A DNA stretch of 64,000 nucleotides, taken from assembly GCA_003024175.1 (NCBI GenBank), contig MDYQ01000613.1, forward strand, positions 34,087-98,086, in the 5' to 3' direction. Every line of letters starts with the position of its first letter. Position 1 is the stretch's first letter. This document shows, piece by piece, positions 12,018 to 23,573 of the stretch. The position numbers and the translations under genes were made by a program. The notes beneath the pieces are model-generated. The model was not told the origin of the DNA. It saw nothing but the letters and a program-made list of their open reading frames with translations, and ran no database searches. This DNA is from Planoprotostelium fungivorum. Lineage: Eukaryota > Evosea > Variosea > Cavosteliida > Cavosteliaceae.

Positions 12018-15000
12018 TTACATCTTCATTTTTTGATTCGAATAGTTGGCAGAGTAGAGAGACACGAGCGAGTCTGTCGATCCACCCGCCAAAACTGTCG
12101 ACAGAGAGTGAAATTGTAGACAAGACACCGGCCCAATTCTCTGTCCCAAAAACCCATCATGGTATCGGATCTCGTTCATCTCCTCTCCGTTGAAGTTGTA
12201 GATCTATGACGTCATCAGTCCCACCGATTCTCCACGGATGCTCCACGATCTTCCCACCTTGATCTTCTGAGAGGAAGAGCCGCAGGCCAGAACGGGCGTG
12301 TGGCGGTGAACTGCGATGGCTGACATGTTCGAAGTGAAAGGATGAAAATTCTTGGAAGAGGAGACGGGTTGGGACATGTCCCAAAATCTGACGTCACCAG
12401 CCGTGGAGCCAGATATAACTCTCTTGCTGCTGCCTCTCATCTCTACTCCCAACACCCATTCTCTGTGTTCTGATAGTGTCATGACCGTACTGTACGTACG
12501 TCAGGATGCGAACGGATGATCACGTGACATCTCATCGTGATGTATGATGTCATATGTGATATCATGAAGTAGTAGTGTCACCCGTATCTTCCAGGAGTCC
12601 TGGCATCATAGACTCTAATAGATCCATCTCCAAATCCAGCGATGACAGCCCCGGTGTCAGAGTTTGACGTCTGTTGAAAAGCGTGAGGACCGAAATTTCG
12701 ATGGAATCTCTCACCAGGGTGGTGACGCAGCTGTCCGAGCCAGTGACGATGTCTTGAACGAGAGCCTCCTTGTCCATGTCCCACAGACGAATGACATTGG
12801 TATCACCCGATGCAAACTGAAGAACGATGAGTCCACGTCACACTTGATGATGATCGGCATGTCAAGATGATCATCAGATCATCATGATCTTCATCATCGT
12901 CTCGTGATCAGCGATCATGATCATGATGGAGATGATCTCTGATCGTGATCGCCATGACAGAGAAAGTTGGACGATGAGACGAGAACAAAGGAAGATGACC
13001 CACCAGATGACATCTTGATTGCTGCCAGTGTGTGACGAGACCGGCACCCCTTCCGCTGGGAATGAGAGAAGGGATAGCCTTCCAGGCTGTCACCAACTTT
13101 GGCTCTATTCGATCGTGGATACCCGACCCATTCGGCTCATCGTATCCACTCCAGATGCGAATGATTCCGTCATCTACAATGGATGTCAGACATCCTTCAC
13201 ATTGAACGTGATGATCGATCGACGATCATCGATCATCATCGATCATCATCGATCATGATCATCATCGATCGTCATCGATCATGATCATCACATCACCTGA
13301 TCCTATCAACAGCAGCGTGTTATCCGTCTCGTTCATCAGATTCATACTGGTCGTTCTCGCAAGCACTTCCTGAGACGGCCCCGACACGTTTCTGAACCTC
13401 GAAATCCTCACGGCCGCCTCCCTACCTCGATCAGTATGACGTCATCACACGTCATCACCTGTCCCACACTGCAATACCGTCTCGATCGTCCGCAATCAAA
13501 ATCGTAGGCTCGAAAGTGTGAAGTAAAACGCGCGTTGTAGATTCGGACACGTCCATCACGGCCACCTGATCCAAACGGATGTGAACCACCTTCTCAGAAT
13601 TTTCCTCGAAATGTACCGCTACCCTTCTCAGAATTTTCTCCGTCGACGGAATATGACTCACAGGTCCTGAGGTTCTGCTTGATCGTATCATTCCTCCTCT
13701 TCCTCCATATCTTCTCTGCGTGGTGGTCGTCCGGTCTCTGTGCACTTCTGATGGGGCCGGCGAAATATTCACAACTCCACTCGTAATAGACTGATTGTAG
13801 TTCGACGTATTCCACCGGATCTTCCTCGTGTGATTCAGCCATCGCTCTCAGATCCGCGTGAGAATGGTTCTGGAGGAGGTCACGTGACCGTTGTAGATCG
13901 ATGACGTCACACCTTGCTGAGAGGGGACAGCAGAGCGGATGCAGCCGCGGCGAGTATGTGGGAAGGAGAGTTCGGAAGGTTGTGAGAAGGTGTCGTCACT
14001 TGTGATTCTCTGCCGGAAGAGGGTGGAGAATCGCTGGGAGGTCTCGTGTTGGTGGCAGAGGAAGAGAGTAGACCCAAGAGAGGCTTCTTACGTGTGCTGC
14101 TGGTGAGAGCCTTGCGAGAGCTGTTGGAGCCACGCAGGGCTGTGAAAAGTCACGGAGATGTCGTGGAAAATTGGGGGAGAATTCGAGGCTCACGGGGTAA
14201 GGGTATCGTCTCGTTGTAGAAGGATGGATTGATCATTTTGACGACGCTCTCTGCCATGGAAGATACTTCCGGGTGAGGGTCAGATATCATCGATGTGATC
14301 ACCTGTCACCATCATCATCATCATCATCTCATCATCACCATCATGATCATGATCGATGACTCACCTTCCATAACATAGGAAAGACACTGGCAGGTTGATT
14401 GTTATCGTTCGATCTCTCCTCCTCTTCTCTTCCCTTCTTCTTCTCTCCTCCATCAGCCACCTGTTTCATCAATCTCCTCTCACGTTCGAAAACGAATCAA
14501 TCTACACACTTGTCTGAATTGTGACTCGTAACATCTGACCAATCTGGACAATGAGATGACTAATTCCTTTCGGACCATTGGACTCGCATCTTCAGTAACG
14601 ATGGGCAGGGTGATGCCGATGTTTAATTCTATGGAACTACGTGCCTCGTCCTTCTCTGAACCACCTGCTCCACGTCACGATGACGAATGATGACGTCATC
14701 ACCTATAAATAGACCCAGGGAGAAAACGGCGGCGGCTCGGACTTCGGGGACGGGGTCGGTCAGTACGGCGCAGAGTTTCTCGTGGGCGTTGGAGTGGACT
14801 GCAAAAGTCTTTGCCTCTTCGAAGGATTCCCACAGTTTTCCCATGCAGAGAACGGCCCATCTATCGGAGATGAGACGAGGTGACACGTTGTGATGATGAT
14901 GAATGATGCTGCGATCGATGATGTGATGATATGAAGATATGATGATGTGATGATGTGATGATGTGATGATGTGATGATGTGATGATGTGATGATGTGATG

Positions 15001-17547
15001 ATGTGATGATGTGATGATGTGATGATGTGATGATGTGATGAATTGATGTCATGATGATGTGATGTAATGTGATTGATGAGATGATGAATGACATGGTGTA
15101 ATGTTCACCTTCTCATCATAGGATCAGGGTCGTTGAGTAATAGATTACACTGGGTCAACAGACCCCCCTCGAGACATGCACTCTGTCCCGGTCTACAATT
15201 GTTCGTCACCACCGACAGAATAAAAGCCGCCTGCACTCTCTGCGACGCCTGCACCATGTCGGCTCGTTGTAGATGCAAAATAAATCGAAATAAAATCCAC
15301 TCACCGCCGAGCTGGAGGACAGTTCTTTGATAAAGTAAGAGTGACCGTTATCCTTCACCAGATCCAATTGACAAGACTTGTCTAGCGCCAGAATCTTCGC
15401 CCAAATGAACACCAATACCTTCCTCAATTCGGTATCTACAACTTGCAGTAATTTGAGAACGTAAGGAAAGATTCCGACCGACAGAGCCTACAGCAGTGAG
15501 TGACGTCACGATGATGGATGATGATGTCATCATGATGAATGATGATGTCACTATGATGAATGATGACGTCATCATCTTGACTCACCAGATTGACGGCCCA
15601 CGATCCCAGATCCAAGAAGTCAGCGAGCAAGATGAGTGCTCTCAATCTGTGCGCCTGAGCCAATAAGACTTGGAGGACGATGGGAAGCTGTCCGGGAGCT
15701 TCCTTCTTCTCTGAGGCAGATTTGATCCAGATCTGGTGGAGCGTCAGTCTACAACGAGACGAGATTCGTCACCTCGAAGGCTGTGAGCTGCTCGGAGAAG
15801 AAGGGGAGGGGTGAGTATTCTATATTTGGATTCTCTAGCATGGCCGGAAGCTGAGCCAGACAATTGTCCACCGCCAGATCCCAAGCTTCCCACATCGGGT
15901 GCTATAAATAGATCAGTACAGTGTGTACAGTGGGTCGTCTCAGATAAACCCTAAAACCGCTGTACGAGACTCACTTGATGCGTGGGAGGAAGTTTGGGGT
16001 GAGATATCGGTGTGCAATTCAGTGATTTCAAAACTCTCTCGGCCAACAAAAAGTTTCGAAAGACATTTGCCACCAGCAGATCCTGTCTGAATAACTTTTG
16101 AAACACGTCTGTGATCTTCAGTCCCACGAGTCGAAATATCAGTGAAAACTCGTCACCTCTGGGCAGTACGTTCCAACCGATGGTGTCGGTGATAGCCGTA
16201 AAGACCCAATTTAATTCTCCGAGGGGTGTCTTTCTGTCGGCTAATTTTCCGGGGATGCGATCGAGCATGTCGTGTGTGATGGGTTTTGCGATCAGAGAAT
16301 TCGAGCAGAACCATCTATCTACAATCAGCCAATGAATAAACACAAGAGACAGATGAAAGGAGGGAGGACGGACGTGTATGGATATCGTGCGGGAGAGGAA
16401 GAATGAAATAAAACGAAATAAAACCTCAGTGCCATCTTGATGGGAGTCAGTAGACAGGCAGTGAAAACGTCTGCAGGTAGTTCTGGACTCATGGGAAGTA
16501 GATCTTCTGCACCGCAAGAGGCCAAGAGAATGAAATCCTTCATTGGAGCACTCTCTGAGGACACTTTGCCTTGACCTTTTTCTCCCGTCAGATGTGTATC
16601 GTCAACCGTGATGATGATCGTGATGATGATCGTGATGATGCACGATGGTGAAAGGCCATCGAGATGGATGTCACGATGATGAGTGATCGTGGTCGTGATG
16701 ACGATTTTGATTCTCAAACTCACTGGCAGCTGCATCTTTCTCCCTCTGCTCTGCGAACGTCAAGAACCAATTGACGATCAGCCCCGCGTAATTGCAGTCG
16801 AACACCTGCCATCACCATCAGTCTCCCCTTCACCTGCCTCCTCTCACGTAAATCGATGGGCAGCCAAGCCACGACTGCAGATCGTAGATGGACAGTGGAA
16901 TGTACTGCGTGAAGTTCTTGTTGAAGAACCAGATCTCTCCACTGTGCGTTGGTTTGGGCACACCGTGGCCGTTGTAGTGGAAGAGAACTCTCTCATCCTT
17001 GGCGTTCTTCCTCTCCGACTGACACATCTTCTTTGCATTCTCTGATGTGGGGTCCAATGCGATCTTGTGGCGGGCCCGGGGCTGGAGGCGCTCGTAACCG
17101 GCTTGAAGTGCCTTTCCGATGTTCTCCAATGCTTTGGACGGTTGACTCTTGAATGGATCTGATGCGGTGAGTAAATGGTGATGATAGTGATATGATATAT
17201 GACATTTTGGATGGAGATGCACAGATGGATAGAGGGAATGATGAAAGAAGAGGTGATGATGGAGATCACCTATCCAACATTCGAGACGGGCACAAGGATC
17301 GGGTTTGACGACGTCGGGAGGGTCGGTTCCGATATTGAGACAGTAGACCATGGCAACACTGACCGTCTTCATCTGTGACGCTTGAGTGTGCCCGTTTAAC
17401 CGATTTGTGATGCGGCCTCACCCTCTCGTTCATCCTCCACTTGACGATCTTCTTCTGGCCACTCGTTGGATTACCATTCGAGCGGTGTCTGGGCTCAGTC
17501 AAAGACAGCCGCTCGTTCGATTCATTTCTGTGCTGATGCTCAGTCAT
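12018..17547 (-). CDS. RPTOR: Raptor, regulatory subunit of TORC1
   Basis: Raptor recruits substrates to the TORC1 growth-control kinase. The N-terminal Raptor (caspase-like) domain is unmistakable: KWRMNER joined across a 49-nt intron to [20 protein letters not shown], then [31 protein letters not shown] and [18 protein letters not shown] repeats follow, for example [20 protein letters not shown] (14.7 kb). A C-terminal WD40 region at 12.0-13.9 kb ends in [20 protein letters not shown] and [13 protein letters not shown]. The start is the ATG at 17547, since the only codon further upstream in frame is TTG. The stop is at 12018. There are well over fifteen introns, including one of about 240 bp filled by a GATGATG microsatellite. 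Several introns carry the CGTTGTAGAT motif. Raptor implies a complete TORC1 pathway elsewhere in the genome. Confidence 0.95.
13198..13295. repeat. ATCGATCATC palindrome-rich tract in a Raptor intron
   Basis: Overlapping GATCGATC, ATCATCGATCATCATCGAT and ATGATCAT units make up this tract. It sits in an intron between two WD40-coding exons. A related tract lies near 12855-12930. Each unit is self-complementary, so RNA or single-stranded DNA could fold. Confidence 0.7.
14890..15090. repeat. GATGATGTGATGATGT microsatellite inside a Raptor intron
   Basis: About 200 bp of tandem GATGATGTGATGATGTG repeats with slight decay at both ends. On the coding strand the flanking exons read [10 protein letters not shown] and [14 protein letters not shown], matching the HEAT part of Raptor. 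The array therefore lies wholly within one intron of about 240 bp, five times the usual intron length here. Confidence 0.9.
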
Positions 17548-18477
17548 TTCTCCTGTACATTCCAATGTTGCCCAATGTCCATCAATTTGATATCTCTTCT
17601 CGATATCCCTTCCCTCTCCTTTTAGAGGTAATCACCTCCCATGTGCGCACGGAAATGATACGGCGCGTTGTAGTTACAACTACAACGAGACAATCTGCAG
17701 TGGGAGATCATTCAGAAAAGGGACAGAACAAGGTGAGCCCACTCTTCACATCCACTCTCACATCCTCCACGTTGTATGATGGATAACATACTTTTTTCTG
17801 GAATCATGACAGTAAAAAAATATAGAACATCTAAGGGTCTGAAAACACTACCATCGATAGAAACAAAGTTTCATCTTCACACACGTATTGATTCTTTGTT
17901 AGGTGTGTGCTCGTGAAGCTTCCTCTTCTATCTCTCTTAAAGGATGAACAACTTAACTGATCTCTTGTGATGTTTTTACTCAGAGCTTTTTAACCCTGAA
18001 CATCCATCTTCTCCACTACCATTCATCTGGATCACATTCTCATCCGTTTCTCAGGATCTATTTTTTTTTCTTCTAGGCTGCCAGCCGTCGCTAATGGGTA
18101 AGCTCCTCTCCATTCTTCATCTCTTCTCCTCCTCTTTCCTGATGAATTCAATCAAATTTACCTTTGGACTCCTTTGTATACGGGTCAGCCCCCGTAGATG
18201 ATAGTAACCTTTCTCTGAAGAATGCATCACGAACATGATAGACGATGACGTTCAACTTCTCATCCTCTTATAGGTACATCCTTTCTGGCAATACATTGTG
18301 TATATAAAAGACTGTAGATCATCTTTGTTGCTTCATGTTCTCTCTTTCTTCTGATCAAGTCCCTCTCTTGTCGTGTCTTCATCTATCCATGTTACCATGT
18401 TTGTCCTTAGATGAGATCATCTCAAGAGTTTCTTCTTTAGAAGACAAGGTGATGGACTCCATTCACTCGTGCTGTAT
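17548..18477. other. Intergenic region between Raptor and the CRYL1-like gene
   Basis: About 930 bp hold the Raptor promoter side and the 3' end of the neighbouring minus-strand gene. It is T/C-rich in places and includes TATATAAAAG at 18300 and an inverted pair GTTGTAGTTACAACTACAAC at about 17687. I see no tRNA, rRNA or convincing reading frame. Confidence 0.4.
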
Positions 18478-19803
18478 TCAAACAAGGCTCTGTGCATCCT
18501 TCTTGTCTAATTCCTCCTTCTGTTTGACGAGTTGCATCAACCTTGCATCTCTCCACTTTGATCTCTCTCCCAACTTTTCGACATCGAGTAGACCTCTCCT
18601 GGCATCATTGACCGTCTTCACGACTTCATCGGTCCACTTTCTTGGCTCTGATTGCTGCTGTGCGAGTTTGAACATGTTGCCGCTGTATCTCTGTGCATAG
18701 TCTGAAACTCCATGGGGTGCATTGAGATCGATCCTGAAATCATATGAGTCGATCACGTGAGATGATTCGAAGGCATCACGTTTCGAATGGACCCATGAAA
18801 GACCAGCGAAGGCCGAGACCGTCCTTCATGGTGATGTCTAAATCTTCGGGGGAGATGTAATCTTCTTCGACGAGTTTGAATGCCTCATTCAGGACAGCAG
18901 ATTGAAGACGATTGAGGATGAAGCTGTCGATCTCCTTCTTGACAACGATGGGCTTCTTACCGACCTGTTTGATGTCATTTGTTTACATTATACAGAATGG
19001 AGGACGTGAGAGATGATGTTTCACCTTCAGTAAGACTTCTCTCGCCCTCGATGTGACCTCTGGGTCTGTGTAGGAGGCAGGTACGATCTCGACTAATGGA
19101 ATGAGATGGACAGGATTGACGGGGTGGGTGATCAGACATCTCCTCTTGACGTCATCATCCAGTTCCTGTCGAAGATTGAGTCATCCATCGATCCACTCCA
19201 TTCTCGCATCACATTGGTAAAGGAGGAGCTGGGGATGGCGGAAGAAGATGAGCCGATGACGATCTGTTTGGACGTGAGACACGATTGTCTGTATCACGAT
19301 GCAGGATCACCTCTGACAACTGTGTTGGGAAACTTGCTTTGACCTTCTCATTTCGAAGGGCCTTCTGTATCTCAAAACATGCAGCCTTCTTCAACTCGAC
19401 AGTCTCTGGAACACACTCTTGTATCCATACGACATTTTCGACTGCCTGCGACATCCAATTAGAATCGTCACACCATATGATCGTACCTCTTCGAGTGTAG
19501 CAGCGGCCGTGATGCGAGACACCAGTTCATCGGCTGAGGATGTCAAATCACCTAAGAGGTCTGCTTCTTTCAGCTGTTGTGCCATGGAATGGATGGCGGG
19601 GATCGCCTTCGAGGCAGCTGACGCTCGATCAGTTTCGAGCATCGTGACGTGTCTTTAGCCATACCATCTGGGAAGACATCATACAATCGGACGGGGTGTC
19701 CTGCCTTGGCGAAGACGATGGCCCAGCTCTTTCCCACCATTCCACTACCTACGACGGCGACGGCATGTCTCTCCTCTACGAGTGTCTGTTGCAGGGTGCT
19801 CAT
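18478..19803 (-). CDS. CRYL1: Lambda-crystallin-like / L-gulonate 3-dehydrogenase
   Basis: This belongs to the 3-hydroxyacyl-CoA dehydrogenase superfamily, NAD-dependent oxidoreductases of 3-hydroxy acids. The N-terminus (start 19803) has a Rossmann nucleotide-binding motif: AVAVVGSGMVGKSWAIVFAK, followed by AGHPVRLYDVFPDGM. The C-terminal exon (18478-18756) reads DLNAPHGVSDYAQRYSGNMF and ends in a charged helix with WRDARLMQLVKQKEEL, as in animal lambda-crystallin/CRYL1. About five short introns interrupt it. It is divergent from PRIM1, with 285 bp between the starts. Family assignment is firm. L-gulonate specificity rather than another 3-hydroxy acid is inferred from overall similarity. Confidence 0.85.
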
Positions 19804-20088
19804 TGTGTCTGCGTTTGTGTGGTGTTTGACGAGTTGTATTTTTCATTGTAGACGATATAAAACGTCTACGTTACCGACAGCGAGGTGGACAAAGAAGATA
19901 TTATCCACGATGATGTGAACTGTCTATATGTTCTCTATCGTTAGAGAAGGAGCACAAATATTGCGAGAGATCACAAATATTGCAAATAAACATCGCATCC
20001 ATTGTAGAGGAGAACTTTCTGCGAACATAAACGCGGCTGGCGGGAGATTTGAAAACGGAGACCGCCCATCGGCGAGCAGACAACAACC
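19804..20088. promoter_or_regulatory. Divergent promoter region between CRYL1-like and PRIM1 genes
   Basis: This 285-bp gap between two divergent start codons contains two direct copies of ATCACAAATATTGC-like sequence (19957-19985). No TATA box is evident. Promoter role is inferred from the arrangement. Confidence 0.4.
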
Positions 20089-21856
20089 ATGACGAAGGGT
20101 GTTCTTAAACCGGATCAATATGATTATGAGACGTTTCAGAAGATCTACTATGGTGACGTTTGATGTCTTAACCCCATTGATGTAATCAGATCGACTCTTC
20201 CCCATCAATGAGATGTATGACTGGTTGAGTTACGATAATGGTGAATCATTTTTCTTTCTCACGTGTTTTCCTCACACATTTCAGCCGATAGAGAGTACTT
20301 CAGCAATCGAGAATTCTCTTTCACTCTGGCCGGTGATGTTTACACGCGTTACCGCTCTTTCAACAGCAAAGAAGCTTTCCACAAGGAACTCTCATCTTCA
20401 AATCCCAACAAGATCGACATTGGCGCCGTCTATAATGCACCCGTGAGTTCCCTCGTACTTGATCCTCCACGATCATCTCTCCACATCATCTCAATCTGCA
20501 TCTGATTCGATCTCAGCCCAACAAGAGAGAGCTCTACGCCAAGTCTTTCGCCCCAAAAGAGAAAGAACTCGTCTTCGATATCGACATGACTGATTACGAT
20601 GATGTCCGAACCTGCTGCTCCGACGCCAACATCTGTCGAAAATGTTGGGTTTTCATGACTATCTCCATCAAGATCGTCAACCGCATCTTGACCGGTGAGG
20701 CATTTCATCTCTTGCATCGTGATCTCACATGTCCACAGATGAGTTCGGCTTCAAGCATGTCATGTGGGTCTATTCCGGCAGAAGAGGTATCCACTGCTGG
20801 GTGTGCGACGTTCGAGCCAGGAGATTGAGCCAAGAGGCCAGACGTGCCATCGCCGATTACATCACGGTCGTGAAGGTGATCGAACGTCGTCACATGATCA
20901 TCGCAGCTCATCTTCCGCAGAGTGGAGATAAGAATAGCAAGAAGGTCAATTTGGGGCCTCAGATTCATCCTTCTCAGATGAAATCGTTCAAGGTGATGCG
21001 AGATGATGATGCGATGGACGATGATCTCACGATGATCAGGATGTGCTGGAGCCCTTCTTCACGGAGCAACTTCTGGAGCAGCAGATGCTTATGAGCGAAG
21101 GAAATCGGGAGAAGATCTTGGACTTGATTCAAGATGATGCAGCGAAGGCTGGTGAGTCATCTCCATCTCCACATCATGGTCACGATCATCACTATCATGT
21201 CACCATCACGATCATCATCATCATGTTCTAAAGATGTCACCATCACCACTGTTGACTTTCACACAGCCATACTCAAAGCCTGGAGCGGCCGCAACAATGA
21301 TACTCCCCAGCAGATATGGTCCACCCTCAAACAAACTCTTCCCAGTGATGTGAGTCCCTCCCTCCCCCCTCCCTCCCTCCCCCCTCACCCTTCTCTACCA
21401 GATCCGAGGCCGACGCATCCACGACATCATATTCACGTACAGCTACCCTCGTTTAGACGTGCACGTGTCTGTCGGTCTCAATCACCTTCTAAAGTCTCCC
21501 TTCTGTATCCATCCAAAGACAGGAAGAGTCTGTGTACCGATCGACCCGGAAAAGTGTGAAGAGTTTGACCCCACGAGCGTGCCCGATCTGTATACTCTCG
21601 TCGAGCAGTTGAGAGACAACCGACCGATAAAGAAGAAGGGTGAGATGATGATGATGATGATGGTCCGAAGACGTGTCACCGTGATCGGCTCGCGATGATG
21701 ATGATGGAGACTGAAAGAGAGACAGATGGTAAAGAGGTCGTTCCGACGGATCTGGATGAGCATGTCAAGTTCTTCTCGAAGAAGTTTGTGGCACCCTTGA
21801 AGGCAGCCATACAGAAGGAGAAGGCGCCCACTATCAAGGATGCAACTGATTTTTAA
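20089..21856 (+). CDS. PRIM1: DNA primase small (catalytic) subunit
   Basis: PRIM1 synthesises the RNA primer for DNA polymerase alpha. The start at 20089 gives MTKGVLKPDQYDYETFQKIY. Short introns separate FPINEMYDWLSYDN, ADREYFSNREFSFTLAGDVY and RYRSFNSKEAF. The catalytic metal-binding motif is VFDIDMTDYDDVRTC, with the DxD pair. The zinc-binding cysteines follow in CCSDANICRKCW. The nucleotide-binding motif is MWVYSGRRGIHCWVCD. The C-terminus is KKFVAPLKAAIQKEKAPTIK, with the stop at 21854-21856. All hallmark residues of archaeo-eukaryotic primase are present and the length is normal. The partner PRIM2 is not in the window. Confidence 0.96.
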
Positions 21857-22097
21857 AATACAAGATGGAACATGATCTTTGTGATGTGTAATCATGATAC
21901 TTCCATCTCATACAAAGATTCTCATAGGCTAGCACGACAGTCTCTGCCACTTGTTTTAAAGTGGACATCAACTGTGAGATGAGTCTGGTGTGTGCGTTCT
22001 GTATTTCATTTCGATTTTGCATACAAGATATTGTGAGCAGACCACGTCTAAACTGCTATACGATATAACTCCAAACATCCATTTACGGTCTTCCTTT

Positions 22098-22538
22098 TTA
22101 TTTCGATCGTCCATCATGCCAGAACGTCTTAAGCTTTTGCATCTGCTCTTGGAACTTGGGCGTAGTTATGATGGCGATGGACAACCAGACAGAGTATGCC
22201 GCTAATCCACATTTGGAGGCCCTGTTTCACGTGTATAGTCTATCGAGCACATCGGTTGGCATGGTGGTGGAGGGTAAGTTCAAACGTGTGTGGAAATCGT
22301 TGAGGATGTGGTGGTCGTTGCCTTTGTACTGCGCGAACCTTCTCAGCCACACGGCCCGTTTGGTGGTGCGAGCAACGATGATGCTGGCGGCGATGAGAGC
22401 GTAGCTCTGTTGCCAGGGTTTGAGGAGGAAAGGTCCGCACATTCTGGCAATGGCAGGGCTGTAGACCCAGGGATGATCGGCAGCACCCTGCCGGATGATG
22501 GCCTCGCGTGTAATAATGATCTTACCTGCTGCGGTCAT
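22098..22538 (-). pseudogene. Small membrane protein ORF with an in-frame TGA
   Basis: From the ATG at 22538 (preceded in frame by a stop) the frame encodes about 103 residues, including a hydrophobic segment SYALIAASIIVA. It reaches TGA at 22227-22229. The same frame continues without interruption as ASKCGLAAYSVWLSIAIITT and KFQEQMQKLKTFWHDG to TAA at 22098. The second part looks protein-like, with another hydrophobic helix. I found no GTG/AG pair that removes the TGA and keeps the frame. It may be a decayed gene, a sequencing error, readthrough, or an unrecognised intron. The product family is unknown. An antisense frame of 82 codons overlaps but is less convincing. Confidence 0.4.
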
Positions 22539-23573
22539 ACGTCCACCCGATCAGAGATCGTGAGCCAGTGATCCAATTGTCTTTCAGAAGCAGTCTCTAT
22601 CATTCGAGAGTGGCCGCCTTTGAAGAGCCACTTGCTTGTTCAAGACCTACAACATCGGACATCTTTCTTATCATCGATCGTGAGACCTTTCAGAAAGAGC
22701 TCGTTTCGGGGGCGAGAGGTGGTGGTCATTTGAACTACACAAGTTGGACATGCTTTCACGATGTTCTTTCATATCATAATATATAACTACATCAGAACGA
22801 ATAGAACTCATCCAGTGCCTAAAGTTGTGACCGTTGATGATCCGTTCTGCAAGGAAACTCGCACCTGCGAATGCGAATCATAACACGGAAGCACACCACG
22901 CGGAATGGCTGTTCATGAAGAGAACATGCAAGTGGGCAAGACAGATGACGAAACTCACACAGGAAATAGAAGAGAGAAGATGAGCAATCCAGAACGTAAA
23001 GAAATAGGTAGCGAGCAGGATGGTGATGCATCAGGGTTATCCATCGGGTGTGATGTGATGCCCACAGGAGACACTGTCACAAAGGAGGTGAGAGTCTGTG
23101 TCGTTCTTGAAAAAAGAGGTAACTCACACGTGAAAAGCAGGGCGTCAGAAACAGTGCACTTGTCACCTTATTCGAGATATCGTCCTCCACCGAGCAGCGC
23201 TTTCTATAGTCGCAAGTGCTATCCTACTGTACCACGTGTAATGGTCTCTTCAAGTGTTATAATCGAGTCAATAGGACGGTAGCTACCGTGTCTATGCAGT
23301 GTTCTCAAAATATAGGAATGAGAAAAAGTACACAGACCTTAAGCTTAAAGAGGATGATTTAGAGGTGACGCTGCCAAAACTCACCGTGAAACGCCCACCT
23401 TATAGGCCCTTTAGAGGATACTGAAGTATCCTTAACAGAGTCAAATCTTAGAATGTGACACCGGCCCCGCGGCTGTGGTGAATTTTCTCTTTTTATCAGA
23501 AGTGCAGTTCTTTGCACACCAGGACAGCCACTCAAGTCCCTCCCTATATCGCACCGCCAACACAAGATCGACC
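22539..23573. other. Intergenic region with an unconvincing 125-codon ORF
   Basis: About 1 kb separates two divergent genes. A plus-strand frame at 22905-23282 encodes 125 charged residues rich in Glu, Lys and Ser, with no recognisable domain and no splice-supported extension. I leave it unannotated as a gene. The CCCCGCGGCTGTGG run at 23465 was checked for tRNA character and has none. Confidence 0.35.

Noticed and set aside
14890-15090. CRISPR-like or satellite array
   Set aside because: Unit is only 6-16 bp with no spacers and lies inside a Raptor intron; a simple microsatellite.
17530-17565. Raptor start upstream of 17547
   Set aside because: The frame upstream only offers TTG; the first ATG (17547) is preferred.
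22227-22229. Selenocysteine at the in-frame TGA
   Set aside because: No recognisable SECIS-like hairpin nearby and no selenoprotein family match; kept only as an unexplained stop.
22156-22404. Plus-strand 82-codon ORF with a GGTAAGT donor-like site
   Set aside because: Overlaps the minus-strand membrane-protein frame; no domain, and its extension beyond the donor finds no convincing exon.
23440-23480. tRNA candidate around CCCCGCGGCTGTGG
   Set aside because: No acceptor stem, T-loop or anticodon arm could be drawn. No tRNA or rRNA was found by eye anywhere in the window.
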